Below are positions 48,573-56,467 of a DNA stretch of 64,000 nucleotides, piece by piece. The notes below the pieces were generated by a model. That model ran no database searches. It was not told the origin of the DNA and was given only the letters and a program-made list of their open reading frames with translations. The DNA lies in contig NZ_JANHMP010000001.1 in assembly GCF_024609265.1 (NCBI RefSeq), forward strand, positions 1,364,001 to 1,428,000, read 5' to 3'. This stretch comes from Geothrix campi. GTDB lineage: Bacteria > Acidobacteriota > Holophagae > Holophagales > Holophagaceae. Every line of letters starts with the position of its first letter. Position 1 is the first letter of the stretch. Position numbers and translations under genes: made by a program.

Positions 48573-48947
48573 GGCCTGTCTTCAAAATGGATGCGAGCCG
48601 CGACGGGTCCAGCCGCGTGATCCAGGAGAAGTCGGTATGTCTCGTGTATCGCCACAGGCGATACCGAGAAGGCGGTGGCCGCAGGGCGATGCGGGACATC
48701 GTTCAAGGCCACCAACGTACCTGGGCGCGCGGCTGGCCCCGTCCCCCTCTCCCTATCGCAGGCCCCGTCTGGGGCCTGCTCCTGCCCGGCGTTCCGCCGG
48801 GCAGAGGGCGGAACCGGCAAGGGGCGGCGCCCGGCGCGATACTGCGTCAAGCTCCTCGTCAATAGTGCCGCTATTGCCATCGTCGCTTTCCTTGTCTCGC
48901 TTGGGCGGCGCCCCTTGCGCGGCCACACCCCATTTTGAAGACAGACC
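48573..48947. mobile_element. MITE-like element with 18-bp terminal inverted repeats and CTAG duplication
   Basis: The left end GGCCTGTCTTCAAAATGG (48573-48590) and the right end, read inverted, GGTCTGTCTTCAAAATGG (48930-48947) match at 17 of 18 bases. Both ends are flanked by CTAG (48569-48572 and 48948-48951), a 4-bp target duplication of the IS5-family type. The 375-bp body has no transposase; small open frames inside look like shadows. It is a nonautonomous element that needs an IS5-type transposase in trans. Confidence 0.85.
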
Positions 48948-48999
48948 CTAGCAGCCGGACCATCCCAGCGAGAGAATGCCCAACCTGCCCGGAGCCCCC

Positions 49000-50532
49000 A
49001 TGCCCCTGCTCACCCGCGCCGAAGCCACCCGCTACGAGGAGACCAGCCGCCACGCGGATGTGATGACCTTCATCGCCGGCCTGGAGGCCAAGGGCGACAA
49101 GCGCCTGCACATCACCTCCTTCGGCGTGAGCCCCCAGGGCCGGGAGCTGCCCCTGCTGGTGCTGTCGGCCCACGGAGTGACGACCCCCGAGGAAGCCCGC
49201 AGCCTGGGCCGGCCCGTGGTGCTGGTCATCAGCGGCATCCACGCGGGCGAAGTGGAAGGCAAGGAAGGCTGCCTGATGCTCGTGCGCGACCTGCTGGACG
49301 GCAAGCCGGGCCTGGATGCGGACCAGCTCCTTTCCGATCTCACCCTGGTGGTGGTGCCCCTCTTCAACCCCGACGGCAACGACGCCATCGACCCCGGCAA
49401 CCGCAAGCTGCACCTGCCCAAGCTCACGGGCCAGCTGGGCCCGGACAGCGGCGTGGGCACCCGCGTGAACGCCGCCAAGATCAACCTGAACCGTGACTAC
49501 CTGAAATACGAAGGCGCCGAGATGCGCCTGCTCCAGACCCGCGTGTGCCAGCCCTGGGCGGCGGACCTCACCATCGACAACCACGCCACCAACGGCTCGG
49601 TCCACCGCTTCTCCATGACCTACGACATCCCCCACACCGTGGAGAGCGGGCGGGGCGAGCCCATCGAGTACATGCGGAACCGCCTGCTGCCGCCGGTCAC
49701 TGCGGCCCTGAAGGCCAACCACGGCCTGGACGCGGGCTGGTACGGCAACTTCGTGGAGGATGAGCGGGCCCTGGACGCGGACCGCGACGCCGAGCCAGGC
49801 ACCCCTGTGCGCGAAGGCTGGATGACCTACCCGCACCACCCGCGCTTCGGCAGCAACTACCGGGGCCTCACCAGCCGCATGGACCTGCTGCTGGAGTGCT
49901 ACTCCTACATCTCCTTCGCCGAGCGAGTCCGCACGGCCTATGCCTTCATGCTGGAGACCCTCAAGTACGTGGCCGCCCACCGCGACGAGGTGGTGCAGAT
50001 CGTGGCCGAGAGCCGCACCCCCCGCGGCCGCATCGCCGTGCGCTACGGGCTGGAGGCCTTCGACCGGCCCGTGGAGATCCTCACGCGCACGCCCCGCACC
50101 CTGGAGGGCGCGCCCTCGACCGTGACGCTTCCGCACCTCGGCCGCTTCGTGGGCACCAAGGTGGTGGAGCGCCCGGCAGCCTATCTGGTGCCGCCCTCCG
50201 TCGCGACCCACCTGCGCCTGCACGGCCTCAACGTGCAGGAGGCGCTCGGCGCCTTCGAGGTGGAGGTGCCCGTGGTGGAAGTCCTGGAATCCGAAGGCGG
50301 CCGGGCCATCCTCGAGGCCGCCGCCGTGGGTGAGCTGTCCGTCTCCTGGCGGCGGGGCCCCCGCAAGGCACCTGCGGGCTGGTCGCTGGTGCCCACGGAC
50401 CAGCCCCTGGGCGCCATCGCCGCCTACCTTTGCGAGGCCGAGAGCGATGACGGCGCCGTGGAGAACGGCCTGCTGCCCATGCCCACCCTGGGCGAGGAAC
50501 TGGCCCTCTGGCGGGTGCCAAACCTGGGCTGA
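49000..50532 (+). CDS. M14-family zinc carboxypeptidase-like protein
   Basis: A 510-residue metallopeptidase-fold protein. The zinc motif HAGE (in VISGIHAGEVEGKEG; HxxE), the second zinc His in TIDNHATNG, the substrate-binding NRDYLK and a possible catalytic Glu (LLLECYSYI) are visible. The C-terminal 170 residues form an extra domain. No signal peptide is seen, so it is probably cytoplasmic. I chose the ATG at 49000 with CGGAG upstream; the ATG at 48976 is also possible. The MITE sits just upstream and may have altered its promoter. Confidence 0.9.
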   Translation: MPLLTRAEATRYEETSRHADVMTFIAGLEAKGDKRLHITSFGVSPQGRELPLLVLSAHGVTTPEEARSLGRPVVLVISGIHAGEVEGKEGCLMLVRDLLDGKPGLDADQLLSDLTLVVVPLFNPDGNDAIDPGNRKLHLPKLTGQLGPDSGVGTRVNAAKINLNRDYLKYEGAEMRLLQTRVCQPWAADLTIDNHATNGSVHRFSMTYDIPHTVESGRGEPIEYMRNRLLPPVTAALKANHGLDAGWYGNFVEDERALDADRDAEPGTPVREGWMTYPHHPRFGSNYRGLTSRMDLLLECYSYISFAERVRTAYAFMLETLKYVAAHRDEVVQIVAESRTPRGRIAVRYGLEAFDRPVEILTRTPRTLEGAPSTVTLPHLGRFVGTKVVERPAAYLVPPSVATHLRLHGLNVQEALGAFEVEVPVVEVLESEGGRAILEAAAVGELSVSWRRGPRKAPAGWSLVPTDQPLGAIAAYLCEAESDDGAVENGLLPMPTLGEELALWRVPNLG

Positions 50533-50657
50533 GGCCCTCCCGACACCAGCCACCCCGCCTGACCGGGTCGCCCACGCATCGGGCGATCCGGCCATCGGCA
50601 AGGTTAATCTTCCTAATACCAATCTTAACGATTCATCACAAAAAAAGTTTCAAAGCC

Positions 50658-50684
50658 TGTCGATTCCGCTGCCTCCCGTTCGAC
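50658..50684 (+). promoter_or_regulatory. ECF42-type promoter candidate
   Basis: TGTCGA at 50658-50663 and CGAC at 50681-50684 are separated by 17 bases. From memory, ECF42 sigma factors recognise a TGTCGA -35 element with a CGA/TC-type -10 element, so this fits. It lies about 90 bases before the DoxX-like gene that heads the DGPF/ECF42 cluster. Confidence 0.5.
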
Positions 50685-50772
50685 GCATGAGTAGAATCCG
50701 GGACCTGCCGCCACCTTGCGCGGAAGCCACCCCCACGGTTCACGCCTGCCACGCACCTGGAGGAGGTCCCCC

Positions 50773-51180
50773 ATGCCCACCAGCACCCAACCCATTCCCA
50801 TCCCGGCCGGACGGCTCTGGGCGGGCCGCATCCTCAGCGCCCTGCCCATCCTGTTCCTGCTCTTCGACAGTGTCGCCAAGCTGATGAGGCTGCCGCCCGT
50901 CCTTGAGGGCATGGCCAAGCTCGGCTACTCCGACACTGTCGCCAGCCCCCTCGGGATCACCCTGCTCGTCTGCGTCGTGCTCTACGCGATACCCGGAACC
51001 GCCGTGCTCGGAGCCATCCTGCTCACGGGCTACCTGGGCGGTGCCGTCGCCACCCATGTGCGGGTCGGCGATCCCCTGCTCTCCCACGTGCTCTTCCCGA
51101 CCTATGTCGCCGCGCTGGTGTGGGGAGGGCTGTACCTGCGCGAGGCGCGGCTCGGGGCACTCGTTCCTTTCCGGAAGTAG
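50773..51180 (+). CDS. DoxX-like family membrane protein
   Basis: A 135-residue protein with four membrane segments: ILSALPILFLLFDSVAKLM, then SPLGITLLVCVVLYAI, PGTAVLGAILLTGYLGGAVAT and LFPTYVAALVWGGLYLREA. This matches the DoxX_2/DUF2306-like pattern of small four-helix membrane proteins. The role is unknown, but such genes often lie beside VOC and DGPF genes. AGGAGG precedes the ATG at 50773. It is the first gene of the ECF42 cluster. Confidence 0.85.
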   Translation: MPTSTQPIPIPAGRLWAGRILSALPILFLLFDSVAKLMRLPPVLEGMAKLGYSDTVASPLGITLLVCVVLYAIPGTAVLGAILLTGYLGGAVATHVRVGDPLLSHVLFPTYVAALVWGGLYLREARLGALVPFRK

Positions 51181-51222
51181 CTCCGCCCCAGGAATCCCAC
51201 CGATAAACCCAGGAGAACCATC

Positions 51223-51561
51223 ATGCGATTTCTCTGCCTCTACAAGCCCAGCCGACCGGAAGGCACCCCACTCAGCGACCAGGAAATGGCCGGGATGAAC
51301 GCCTTGATCAAGGACATGCGGGCTTCCGGCGTCCTGCTTGCCACCGAAGGCTGCATGCCAAGCGCCCTGGGCGCACGCGTTCGCCTCTCGAACGGAACGT
51401 TCTCCGTGACTGGCGGTCCCTTCCCGGAATCGAAGGAACTGGTGGAGGGCTACGCGCTGATCCAGGCGAATTCCAGGGCGGAGGCGATCGAGCACACCAT
51501 GCGCTTCCTCCGGGCGGCGGGCGAGGGGGAGAGCGAGATCCGCCAGGTCTGGGAACCCTGA
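51223..51561 (+). CDS. YCII/DGPF-domain protein
   Basis: A 112-residue dimeric alpha+beta barrel (YCII) protein. The conserved DGPF-type turn appears as GGPFPESKELVEGY, and the start RFLCLYKPSRPEG is typical. DGPF proteins are the hallmark partners of ECF42 sigma factors; their biochemical role is not known. It is second in a seven-gene run and starts 42 bp after the DoxX-like gene. Confidence 0.9.
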   Translation: MRFLCLYKPSRPEGTPLSDQEMAGMNALIKDMRASGVLLATEGCMPSALGARVRLSNGTFSVTGGPFPESKELVEGYALIQANSRAEAIEHTMRFLRAAGEGESEIRQVWEP

Positions 51562-51621
51562 TCCCACCACGCTCCAGACGATCGACTTTCCCAACCTCAA
51601 CCTTTTCAAGGAGGAATGAAC

Positions 51622-52047
51622 ATGCGCGTCATGGTCATGATCAAGGCGACCCAGCACACGGAGGCGGGCGTCCTCCCCGACGAGCAGCTGCTGGCCGACA
51701 TGGGCCGCTACAACGATGAGCTGGTGAAGGCCGGCGTGATGCTCGCGGGGGAAGGGCTCCATCCCAGCTCGAAGGGCGTGCGCGTGCGGTTCTCCGGCGC
51801 GGCGCGGACCGTGATCGACGGGCCCTTCACCGAAACGAAGGAGCTGATCGCCGGCTTCTGGCTCTGGCAGGTCCGGTCGATGGCGGAGGCCGTCGAATGG
51901 ATCAAGCGCTGCCCCAATCCCACGGGCGAGGCGGCCGAGATCGAACTCCGCCAGGTCTTCGAAGCCGAGGATTTCGGCCCTCAGTTCACACCCGAATTGC
52001 GGGAGCAGGAGGAGCGCCTGCGCGCCCAGATCGCCCAGAAGGCCTAG
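51622..52047 (+). CDS. YCII/DGPF-domain protein
   Basis: A 141-residue DGPF-domain protein: VMIKATQHTEAGVLP at the start and VIDGPFTETKELIAGFWLWQ with an intact DGPF. The last 30 residues are a helical, charged tail (ELREQEERLRAQIAQ). I chose the ATG at 51622, which stands seven bases after AAGGAGG; the ATG at 51616 would be too close to it. Third gene of the ECF42 cluster. Confidence 0.9.
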   Translation: MRVMVMIKATQHTEAGVLPDEQLLADMGRYNDELVKAGVMLAGEGLHPSSKGVRVRFSGAARTVIDGPFTETKELIAGFWLWQVRSMAEAVEWIKRCPNPTGEAAEIELRQVFEAEDFGPQFTPELREQEERLRAQIAQKA

Positions 52048-52091
52048 GCGCACCAGCCCCATCCCAGCCACACCACCAAGGAGAGCATCCG

Positions 52092-52511
52092 ATGCCAAAA
52101 ATGATTTTCGTGAACCTGCCCGTCACCCATCTCAAGAAGTCGATGGCGTTCTACACGTCCCTTGGCTTCACCAACAATCCCGCGTTCTCGGACGAGACGG
52201 CGGCCTGCATGGTATGGAGTGAGGCCATCTACGTGATGCTCTTGACCCATGCCAAGTGGCGCACATTCACCACACGGGCCATTCCCCAGCCAACCTCCAG
52301 CGAGGTGATGCTCGCCGTCTCATGCGAGAGCCGGGAGGCGGTGGATGCGATGAACACTGCGGCGGCCGCGAGTGGCGGAGGGTCTGACGTCAACCCCATC
52401 CAGGATCTTGGTTTCATGTACTCCCGCGATTTCACTGATCCTGACGGGCACGTCTGGGAGGCGGTGTGGATGGATCCGGCCGCGGTCCCCCATGAGAATC
52501 AGCCCAAATGA
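52092..52511 (+). CDS. VOC-family (glyoxalase-like) protein
   Basis: A 139-residue vicinal-oxygen-chelate protein. The start KMIFVNLPVTHLKKSMAFYT is the first beta-alpha-beta unit with a candidate metal His (THLKKS), and RDFTDPDGHVWEAVWMDP is the second unit with the usual DPDGHxWE motif. The substrate is unknown; such proteins often handle lactoylglutathione or antibiotics. AAGGAGA precedes the ATG. The end overlaps the next gene by 4 bp (ATGA). Confidence 0.9.
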   Translation: MPKMIFVNLPVTHLKKSMAFYTSLGFTNNPAFSDETAACMVWSEAIYVMLLTHAKWRTFTTRAIPQPTSSEVMLAVSCESREAVDAMNTAAAASGGGSDVNPIQDLGFMYSRDFTDPDGHVWEAVWMDPAAVPHENQPK

Positions 52512-53122
52512 GAAGACTCCGAATCATCGAACATATGTCGCTGGACGGCGTGATCCAGCATTCCGCCGATGACGGCGATTTCCGCCACAGCGACTGGACC
52601 GTGCCCTATCGGACACCCGCTGGCCGGGATGCCATGCTGGCGGCGTATGGCGGAAGCTTCGATCTGTTGCTGGGCCGCCGCACCTACGACCTCTGGTCAG
52701 CCTACTGGCCCAAGGCACCGAGCAGCCCGATGGCGGACCGCCTCAATGCGGCCACGAAATACGTTGCGACCCACCGTCCGGAAAGCCTTGAGTGGGGCCC
52801 GTTCGAGAGCCTTGGACCGGACATCGTCGAGGGCGTTCGCCACATCAAGGCGCAGGACGGTCCGGACCTTGTCCTCTCGGGCAGCTCCACGCTGACATCG
52901 ACCCTGCTCGAACATGGGCTTGCGGATGAAGTCCTGCTGGCCGTCTATCCGGTCTTGCTGGGCACGGGGAAGCGTTTCTTTGCGGAGGGAACCCCGGCAC
53001 GTTCCTTCGAGCTGGTCAGCACGAAGGCATTCCCGTCCGGCATCATCTTCACGACCTACAAGGTCGCTGGGCCCTTGAAGACCCTCTCCGACCATCACGA
53101 TCAACAGGAGGCTTCCAAATGA
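52508..53122 (+). CDS. dihydrofolate-reductase-like (RibD C-terminal domain) protein
   Basis: A 204-residue DHFR-fold protein of the YwjB/RibD_C group. The features are RIIEHMSLDGVIQHS, LLGRRTYDLWSAYWP, and DLVLSGSSTLTSTLLEHGLAD, which form an NADPH-binding fold. Members reduce unknown substrates. It is coupled by 4-bp overlaps to both its neighbours (ATGA at each end). Confidence 0.9.
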   Translation: MRRLRIIEHMSLDGVIQHSADDGDFRHSDWTVPYRTPAGRDAMLAAYGGSFDLLLGRRTYDLWSAYWPKAPSSPMADRLNAATKYVATHRPESLEWGPFESLGPDIVEGVRHIKAQDGPDLVLSGSSTLTSTLLEHGLADEVLLAVYPVLLGTGKRFFAEGTPARSFELVSTKAFPSGIIFTTYKVAGPLKTLSDHHDQQEASK

Positions 53123-53592
53123 GCAAGAACACGATCTGTCTCTGGTTTGAGCGTGACGCGGAAGAAGCTGCACGCTTCTACACAAAGATCTTCCCGCAGA
53201 GCCACCTCGGAGCCATCCACAAGGCCCCCTCCGACTATCCAGCTGGAAAAGCTGGCGACACCCTGGTCGTGGAGTTTGTCGTCGCTGGAATACCGTGCAT
53301 CGGATTAAACGGCGGGCCCCAGTTCAAGCACAGCGAAGCCTTTTCGTTCCAGATCGCGACGGATGACCAGGAGGAAACGGATCGGTATTGGAACGAGATT
53401 GTCGGAAACGGCGGCCATGAAAGTGAATGTGGTTGGTGCAAAGACAAGTGGGGCATCAGCTGGCAGATCACGCCCCGCATGCTGACCGAGGCGATGGCGA
53501 TGGGCGGCCAGGTCGCGAAGCGTGCCTTCGAAGCCATGATGCCCATGAAGAAAATTGACATCGCTTCCATTGAAGCGGCGATCCGAGGTTGA
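53119..53592 (+). CDS. PhnB-like VOC-family protein
   Basis: A 157-residue VOC protein of the PhnB/3-demethylubiquinone-like group. The start NTICLWFERDAEEAARFYT, the GLNGGPQFKHSEAFSFQIAT strand and CGWCKDKWGISWQITP are typical. Its role is probably small-molecule binding or detoxification. It overlaps the upstream gene by 4 bp. The next gene is the ECF42 factor, 99 bp away. Confidence 0.9.
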   Translation: MSKNTICLWFERDAEEAARFYTKIFPQSHLGAIHKAPSDYPAGKAGDTLVVEFVVAGIPCIGLNGGPQFKHSEAFSFQIATDDQEETDRYWNEIVGNGGHESECGWCKDKWGISWQITPRMLTEAMAMGGQVAKRAFEAMMPMKKIDIASIEAAIRG

Positions 53593-53691
53593 TCGCCACC
53601 TTCCGGCCAGCTGCGCCTACCCCCTCGCCCAACAAGGCTGAGTCCGTATCGGGAGGTTGCGGCCCCCTGACAAAGCTGGTCTGATTCCCAT

Positions 53692-54969
53692 GTGACGACA
53701 TCCGACGCCCATCGAGCCATCGACGCCGTCTGGCGGATGGAATCCGCCCGGCTCATCGCGGGGCTCCTGCGGATGGTGCGCGACCTGGACCTGGCGGAGG
53801 AGCTCGCCCAGGATGCCCTCGTCGCCGCCCTCGAGCAGTGGCCCGGAACGGGGGTCCCGGAGAATCCCGGGGCCTGGCTCATGGCCACGGCCAAGCGCCG
53901 GGCCATCGACCGGCTGCGGCGGATCAAGCTGGCTGAGCGGAAGCACGAGGAGCTGGGCCGGGAGCTCGAAGCCCAGCAGGAGACGGCCATGGAGGCCTTC
54001 CACGCCGAGCTGGACGATCCCATCGGGGACGACCTGCTGCGGCTCATGTTCATCGCCTGCCATCCGCGGCTCCCGCCCGAGGCCAGGACTGCGCTCACAT
54101 TGCGGCTGCTGGGGGGCCTGACGACCGGGGAGATCGCCCGCGCCTTCCTGGTGCCGGAGGCCACTGTCGCGCAGCGCATCGTCCGGGCCAAGCGGACTCT
54201 GGCCGAGGCGCGGGTTCCCTTCGAAGGGCCCCGCGGGGCCGAGCTCCGCGACCGCCTGGCCTCGGTGCTGGAAGTGATCTACCTCATCTTCAACGAGGGC
54301 TATTCAGCCACCGCCGGCGAGGACTGGATCCGACCTGGGCTCTGCGAGGAGGCCCTGCGGCTCGGCCGCATCCTGGCCGGGCTCGTCCCGCAGGAGCCGG
54401 AGGCCCACGGCCTGGTCGCCCTCATGGAGATCCAGGCCTCCCGGCTGCGGGCGCGGGTGGGGCCCGACGGCGAGCCCATCCTCCTGCTCGACCAGGATCG
54501 CGGGCGATGGGACCAGCTCCTCATCCGGCGCGGCCTGGCCGCCCTGGAACAGGCTCTGGCGCTGGCCCAGGCGCCGGGTGGCCCCCCGGGGCCCTACACG
54601 CTGCAGGCGGCCATCGCCGGCTGCCACGCACGCGCCCGCACGGCCGCCGACACGGACTGGGCGCGCATCGCCGCCCTCTACGAGACGCTGGCCCGCCTCA
54701 CGCCCTCGCCCATCGTGGAGCTGAACCGGGCCGTGGCCCTGGGCATGGCCTCCGGCCCCGCGGCGGGCCTCGAACTCGTCGACGCGCTGGCTTCCGAGCC
54801 GTCGCTCCGGGAGTACCACCTGCTGCCGAGCATCCGCGGCGACTTCCTCGCGAAGCTGGGCCGCGCCAGGGAAGCCCGGGCCGAGTTCCAGCGGGCGGCC
54901 GGCCTCGCGCGGAACGCCCGCGAGCGCAAGCTGCTCCTCGACCGGGCCGCCGCCTGCGGCGACGCCTGA
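53692..54969 (+). CDS. ECF42-type RNA polymerase sigma factor with C-terminal extension
   Basis: A 425-residue factor, about twice the length of normal ECF sigma factors. Region 2 has DLDLAEELAQDALVAALEQW and PGAWLMATAKRRAIDRLRR; region 4 has TLRLLGGLTTGEIARAFLVP and ATVAQRIVRAKRTL. A C-terminal part of about 230 residues (DUF6596-like and TPR-like, for example ALAQAPGGPPGPYTLQAAIA) follows, as in the ECF42 group, where it is needed for activity. DGPF genes lie on both sides. The start is GTG at 53692. Confidence 0.93.
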   Translation: MTTSDAHRAIDAVWRMESARLIAGLLRMVRDLDLAEELAQDALVAALEQWPGTGVPENPGAWLMATAKRRAIDRLRRIKLAERKHEELGRELEAQQETAMEAFHAELDDPIGDDLLRLMFIACHPRLPPEARTALTLRLLGGLTTGEIARAFLVPEATVAQRIVRAKRTLAEARVPFEGPRGAELRDRLASVLEVIYLIFNEGYSATAGEDWIRPGLCEEALRLGRILAGLVPQEPEAHGLVALMEIQASRLRARVGPDGEPILLLDQDRGRWDQLLIRRGLAALEQALALAQAPGGPPGPYTLQAAIAGCHARARTAADTDWARIAALYETLARLTPSPIVELNRAVALGMASGPAAGLELVDALASEPSLREYHLLPSIRGDFLAKLGRAREARAEFQRAAGLARNARERKLLLDRAAACGDA

Positions 54970-55000
54970 GCCTCTCAACCCCACCCGGAAGGAGATCCCC

Positions 55001-55360
55001 ATGCCCTACATGCTGCTGATCTTGGAACCCCGCGACCAGCGCGCCCTCCGCGGCGAGGAGGCGGGCCGTGCCGTCTACGAGCGGATGGTGCGCTTCGCGG
55101 AGGAGTTGCAGAATCGCGGCCTGCTCGTGACCACCAATTCCCTCCACTCGGACCGCGAAGCCGTGCGCGTGCAGGTGCGGAACGGCAAACCCTCGCTCCT
55201 CGACGGCCCGTTCGCCGAATCCAAGGAGATGGTGGGCGGCTTCTTCTACCTCACCTGCCAGACCCGGGAGGAGGCGGTCGCCATCGCCCAGACCTGCCCC
55301 GCCGCCGAGTGGGCCACGGTCGAGGTGCGTGAGACCGGCCCCTGCTACGAAGGCGCCTGA
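55001..55360 (+). CDS. YCII/DGPF-domain protein
   Basis: A 119-residue DGPF-domain protein: MLLILEPRDQRALRGEEA at the start and SLLDGPFAESKEMVGGFFYL with an intact DGPF motif. Unlike its two relatives upstream it lies downstream of the sigma factor, 31 bp from its stop, preceded by AAGGAGA. The ECF42-DGPF link is widespread, and the third DGPF copy here reinforces it. Confidence 0.92.
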   Translation: MPYMLLILEPRDQRALRGEEAGRAVYERMVRFAEELQNRGLLVTTNSLHSDREAVRVQVRNGKPSLLDGPFAESKEMVGGFFYLTCQTREEAVAIAQTCPAAEWATVEVRETGPCYEGA

Positions 55361-55507
55361 AGGCCGTGGTCCGCCAGCCGGACCGACCCTCGTGACCCAG
55401 ACCTTCCGCGACCAGCCGACCCTTGGCCGATCCCCGCCTGGCGTTCACCGGTTCCCGCCTTGGTGATCTCCGGGTAGGCCGTAGATTGGACTGTCCTTGG
55501 AGGAGCC

Positions 55508-56149
55508 ATGGCCGCCCTGCTCGCCCCACCCCATCCCGGTTTCTTCGCGGTCCTGGCCACCCGTCGCGCCTATACGACCCTGCTCTACCTGTTGTTCTCC
55601 ATGGCCACGGGCATCCTCGCCTTCACCTATGCCGTGACGGGGCTGTCGCTGAGCCTGGGCCTGGCCATCCTGATCATCGGCCTGCCCTTCGCGGTGACCT
55701 TCCTGGCCGGCACCCGCCTGCTGGCCGTGGCCGAAGTGCACCTGCTGAAGGCCATGGTGGGCGCCGCGGGCTCCGAGGCCCCGGCCCTGCTGCCCGAGGG
55801 CGAGGGCTGGCTGGCGCGCCTGAAGACCCTGGTCGGCGACCGTCGCACCTGGACCAGCCTGCTCTACTTCCTGCTGCTCATGCCCCTGGGCATCGCCTAC
55901 TTCACGATGCTGGTCACCGCCCTCTCGATGGGGCTGGGCCTGCTGGCCGTGCCCGTGCTGCGCCTGCTTCATCTCGGCGGCAGCTTCACCGGGGACCTGG
56001 GCGGCTTCGCCTGGGTCACCGCCCATCCGGGCCTGGCCGCGGCCGTGTGCGGTCTGGCGGGCCTGGTCCTCGTACCCCTCACCCTCCACCTTGCCCTGCT
56101 GCTGGGCCGCTTCCAGGTCTGGTTGGCCCGTCACCTGCTGGTCCGCTGA
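55508..56149 (+). CDS. multi-pass membrane protein with putative-sensor domain
   Basis: A 213-residue protein with four to five membrane segments arranged as two similar halves: TTLLYLLFSMATGILAFTYAV followed by SLGLAILIIGLPFAVTFLAG, and SLLYFLLLMPLGIAYFTMLV followed by MGLGLLAVPVLRLL. This matches the putative sensor domain found in front of some histidine kinases, here without a kinase. It is probably cotranscribed with the DUF4342 gene 19 bp downstream. Confidence 0.82.
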   Translation: MAALLAPPHPGFFAVLATRRAYTTLLYLLFSMATGILAFTYAVTGLSLSLGLAILIIGLPFAVTFLAGTRLLAVAEVHLLKAMVGAAGSEAPALLPEGEGWLARLKTLVGDRRTWTSLLYFLLLMPLGIAYFTMLVTALSMGLGLLAVPVLRLLHLGGSFTGDLGGFAWVTAHPGLAAAVCGLAGLVLVPLTLHLALLLGRFQVWLARHLLVR

Positions 56150-56168
56150 CCCGTCGAAAGGAATCCCC

Positions 56169-56435
56169 ATGGCCACTGACACGCAGAATCGCACCCGCAC
56201 CGAGGAGATCAGGCTCGACGGCGGCAAGGTGCTGGACAAGATCAAGGAACTCATCCACCAGGGCAACATCCGGCGGATCATCCTGAAAAACGAGGATGGC
56301 AAGACCCTCATCGAAATCCCGCTCACGCTGGGCCTGGTGGGTGCCGCCCTGCTGCCGGTCTTCGCAGCCGTGGGCGCCCTGGCGGCCGTGGTCACCCGCA
56401 TGGTGATCGTGGTAGAGAAGACCGAAGAATCCTGA
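56169..56435 (+). CDS. DUF4342-family protein
   Basis: An 88-residue protein. The soluble half (RTEEIRLDGGKVLDKIKELI, then NIRRIILKNEDGKTLIEIPL) and the single membrane segment (GLVGAALLPVFAAVGALAAVV) match DUF4342. The function is unknown; this family is often found next to putative-sensor membrane proteins, as here. The ATG at 56169 has AAAGGAA upstream. Confidence 0.88.
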   Translation: MATDTQNRTRTEEIRLDGGKVLDKIKELIHQGNIRRIILKNEDGKTLIEIPLTLGLVGAALLPVFAAVGALAAVVTRMVIVVEKTEES

Positions 56436-56467
56436 CCTTGCTTCCGGCAGGTGGGCACCCCCTCCAG

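Noticed and set aside
48569-48951. Open frames inside the MITE (87 to 119 residues)
   Set aside because: They match no transposase and use the terminal repeat as coding sequence; the element looks nonautonomous.
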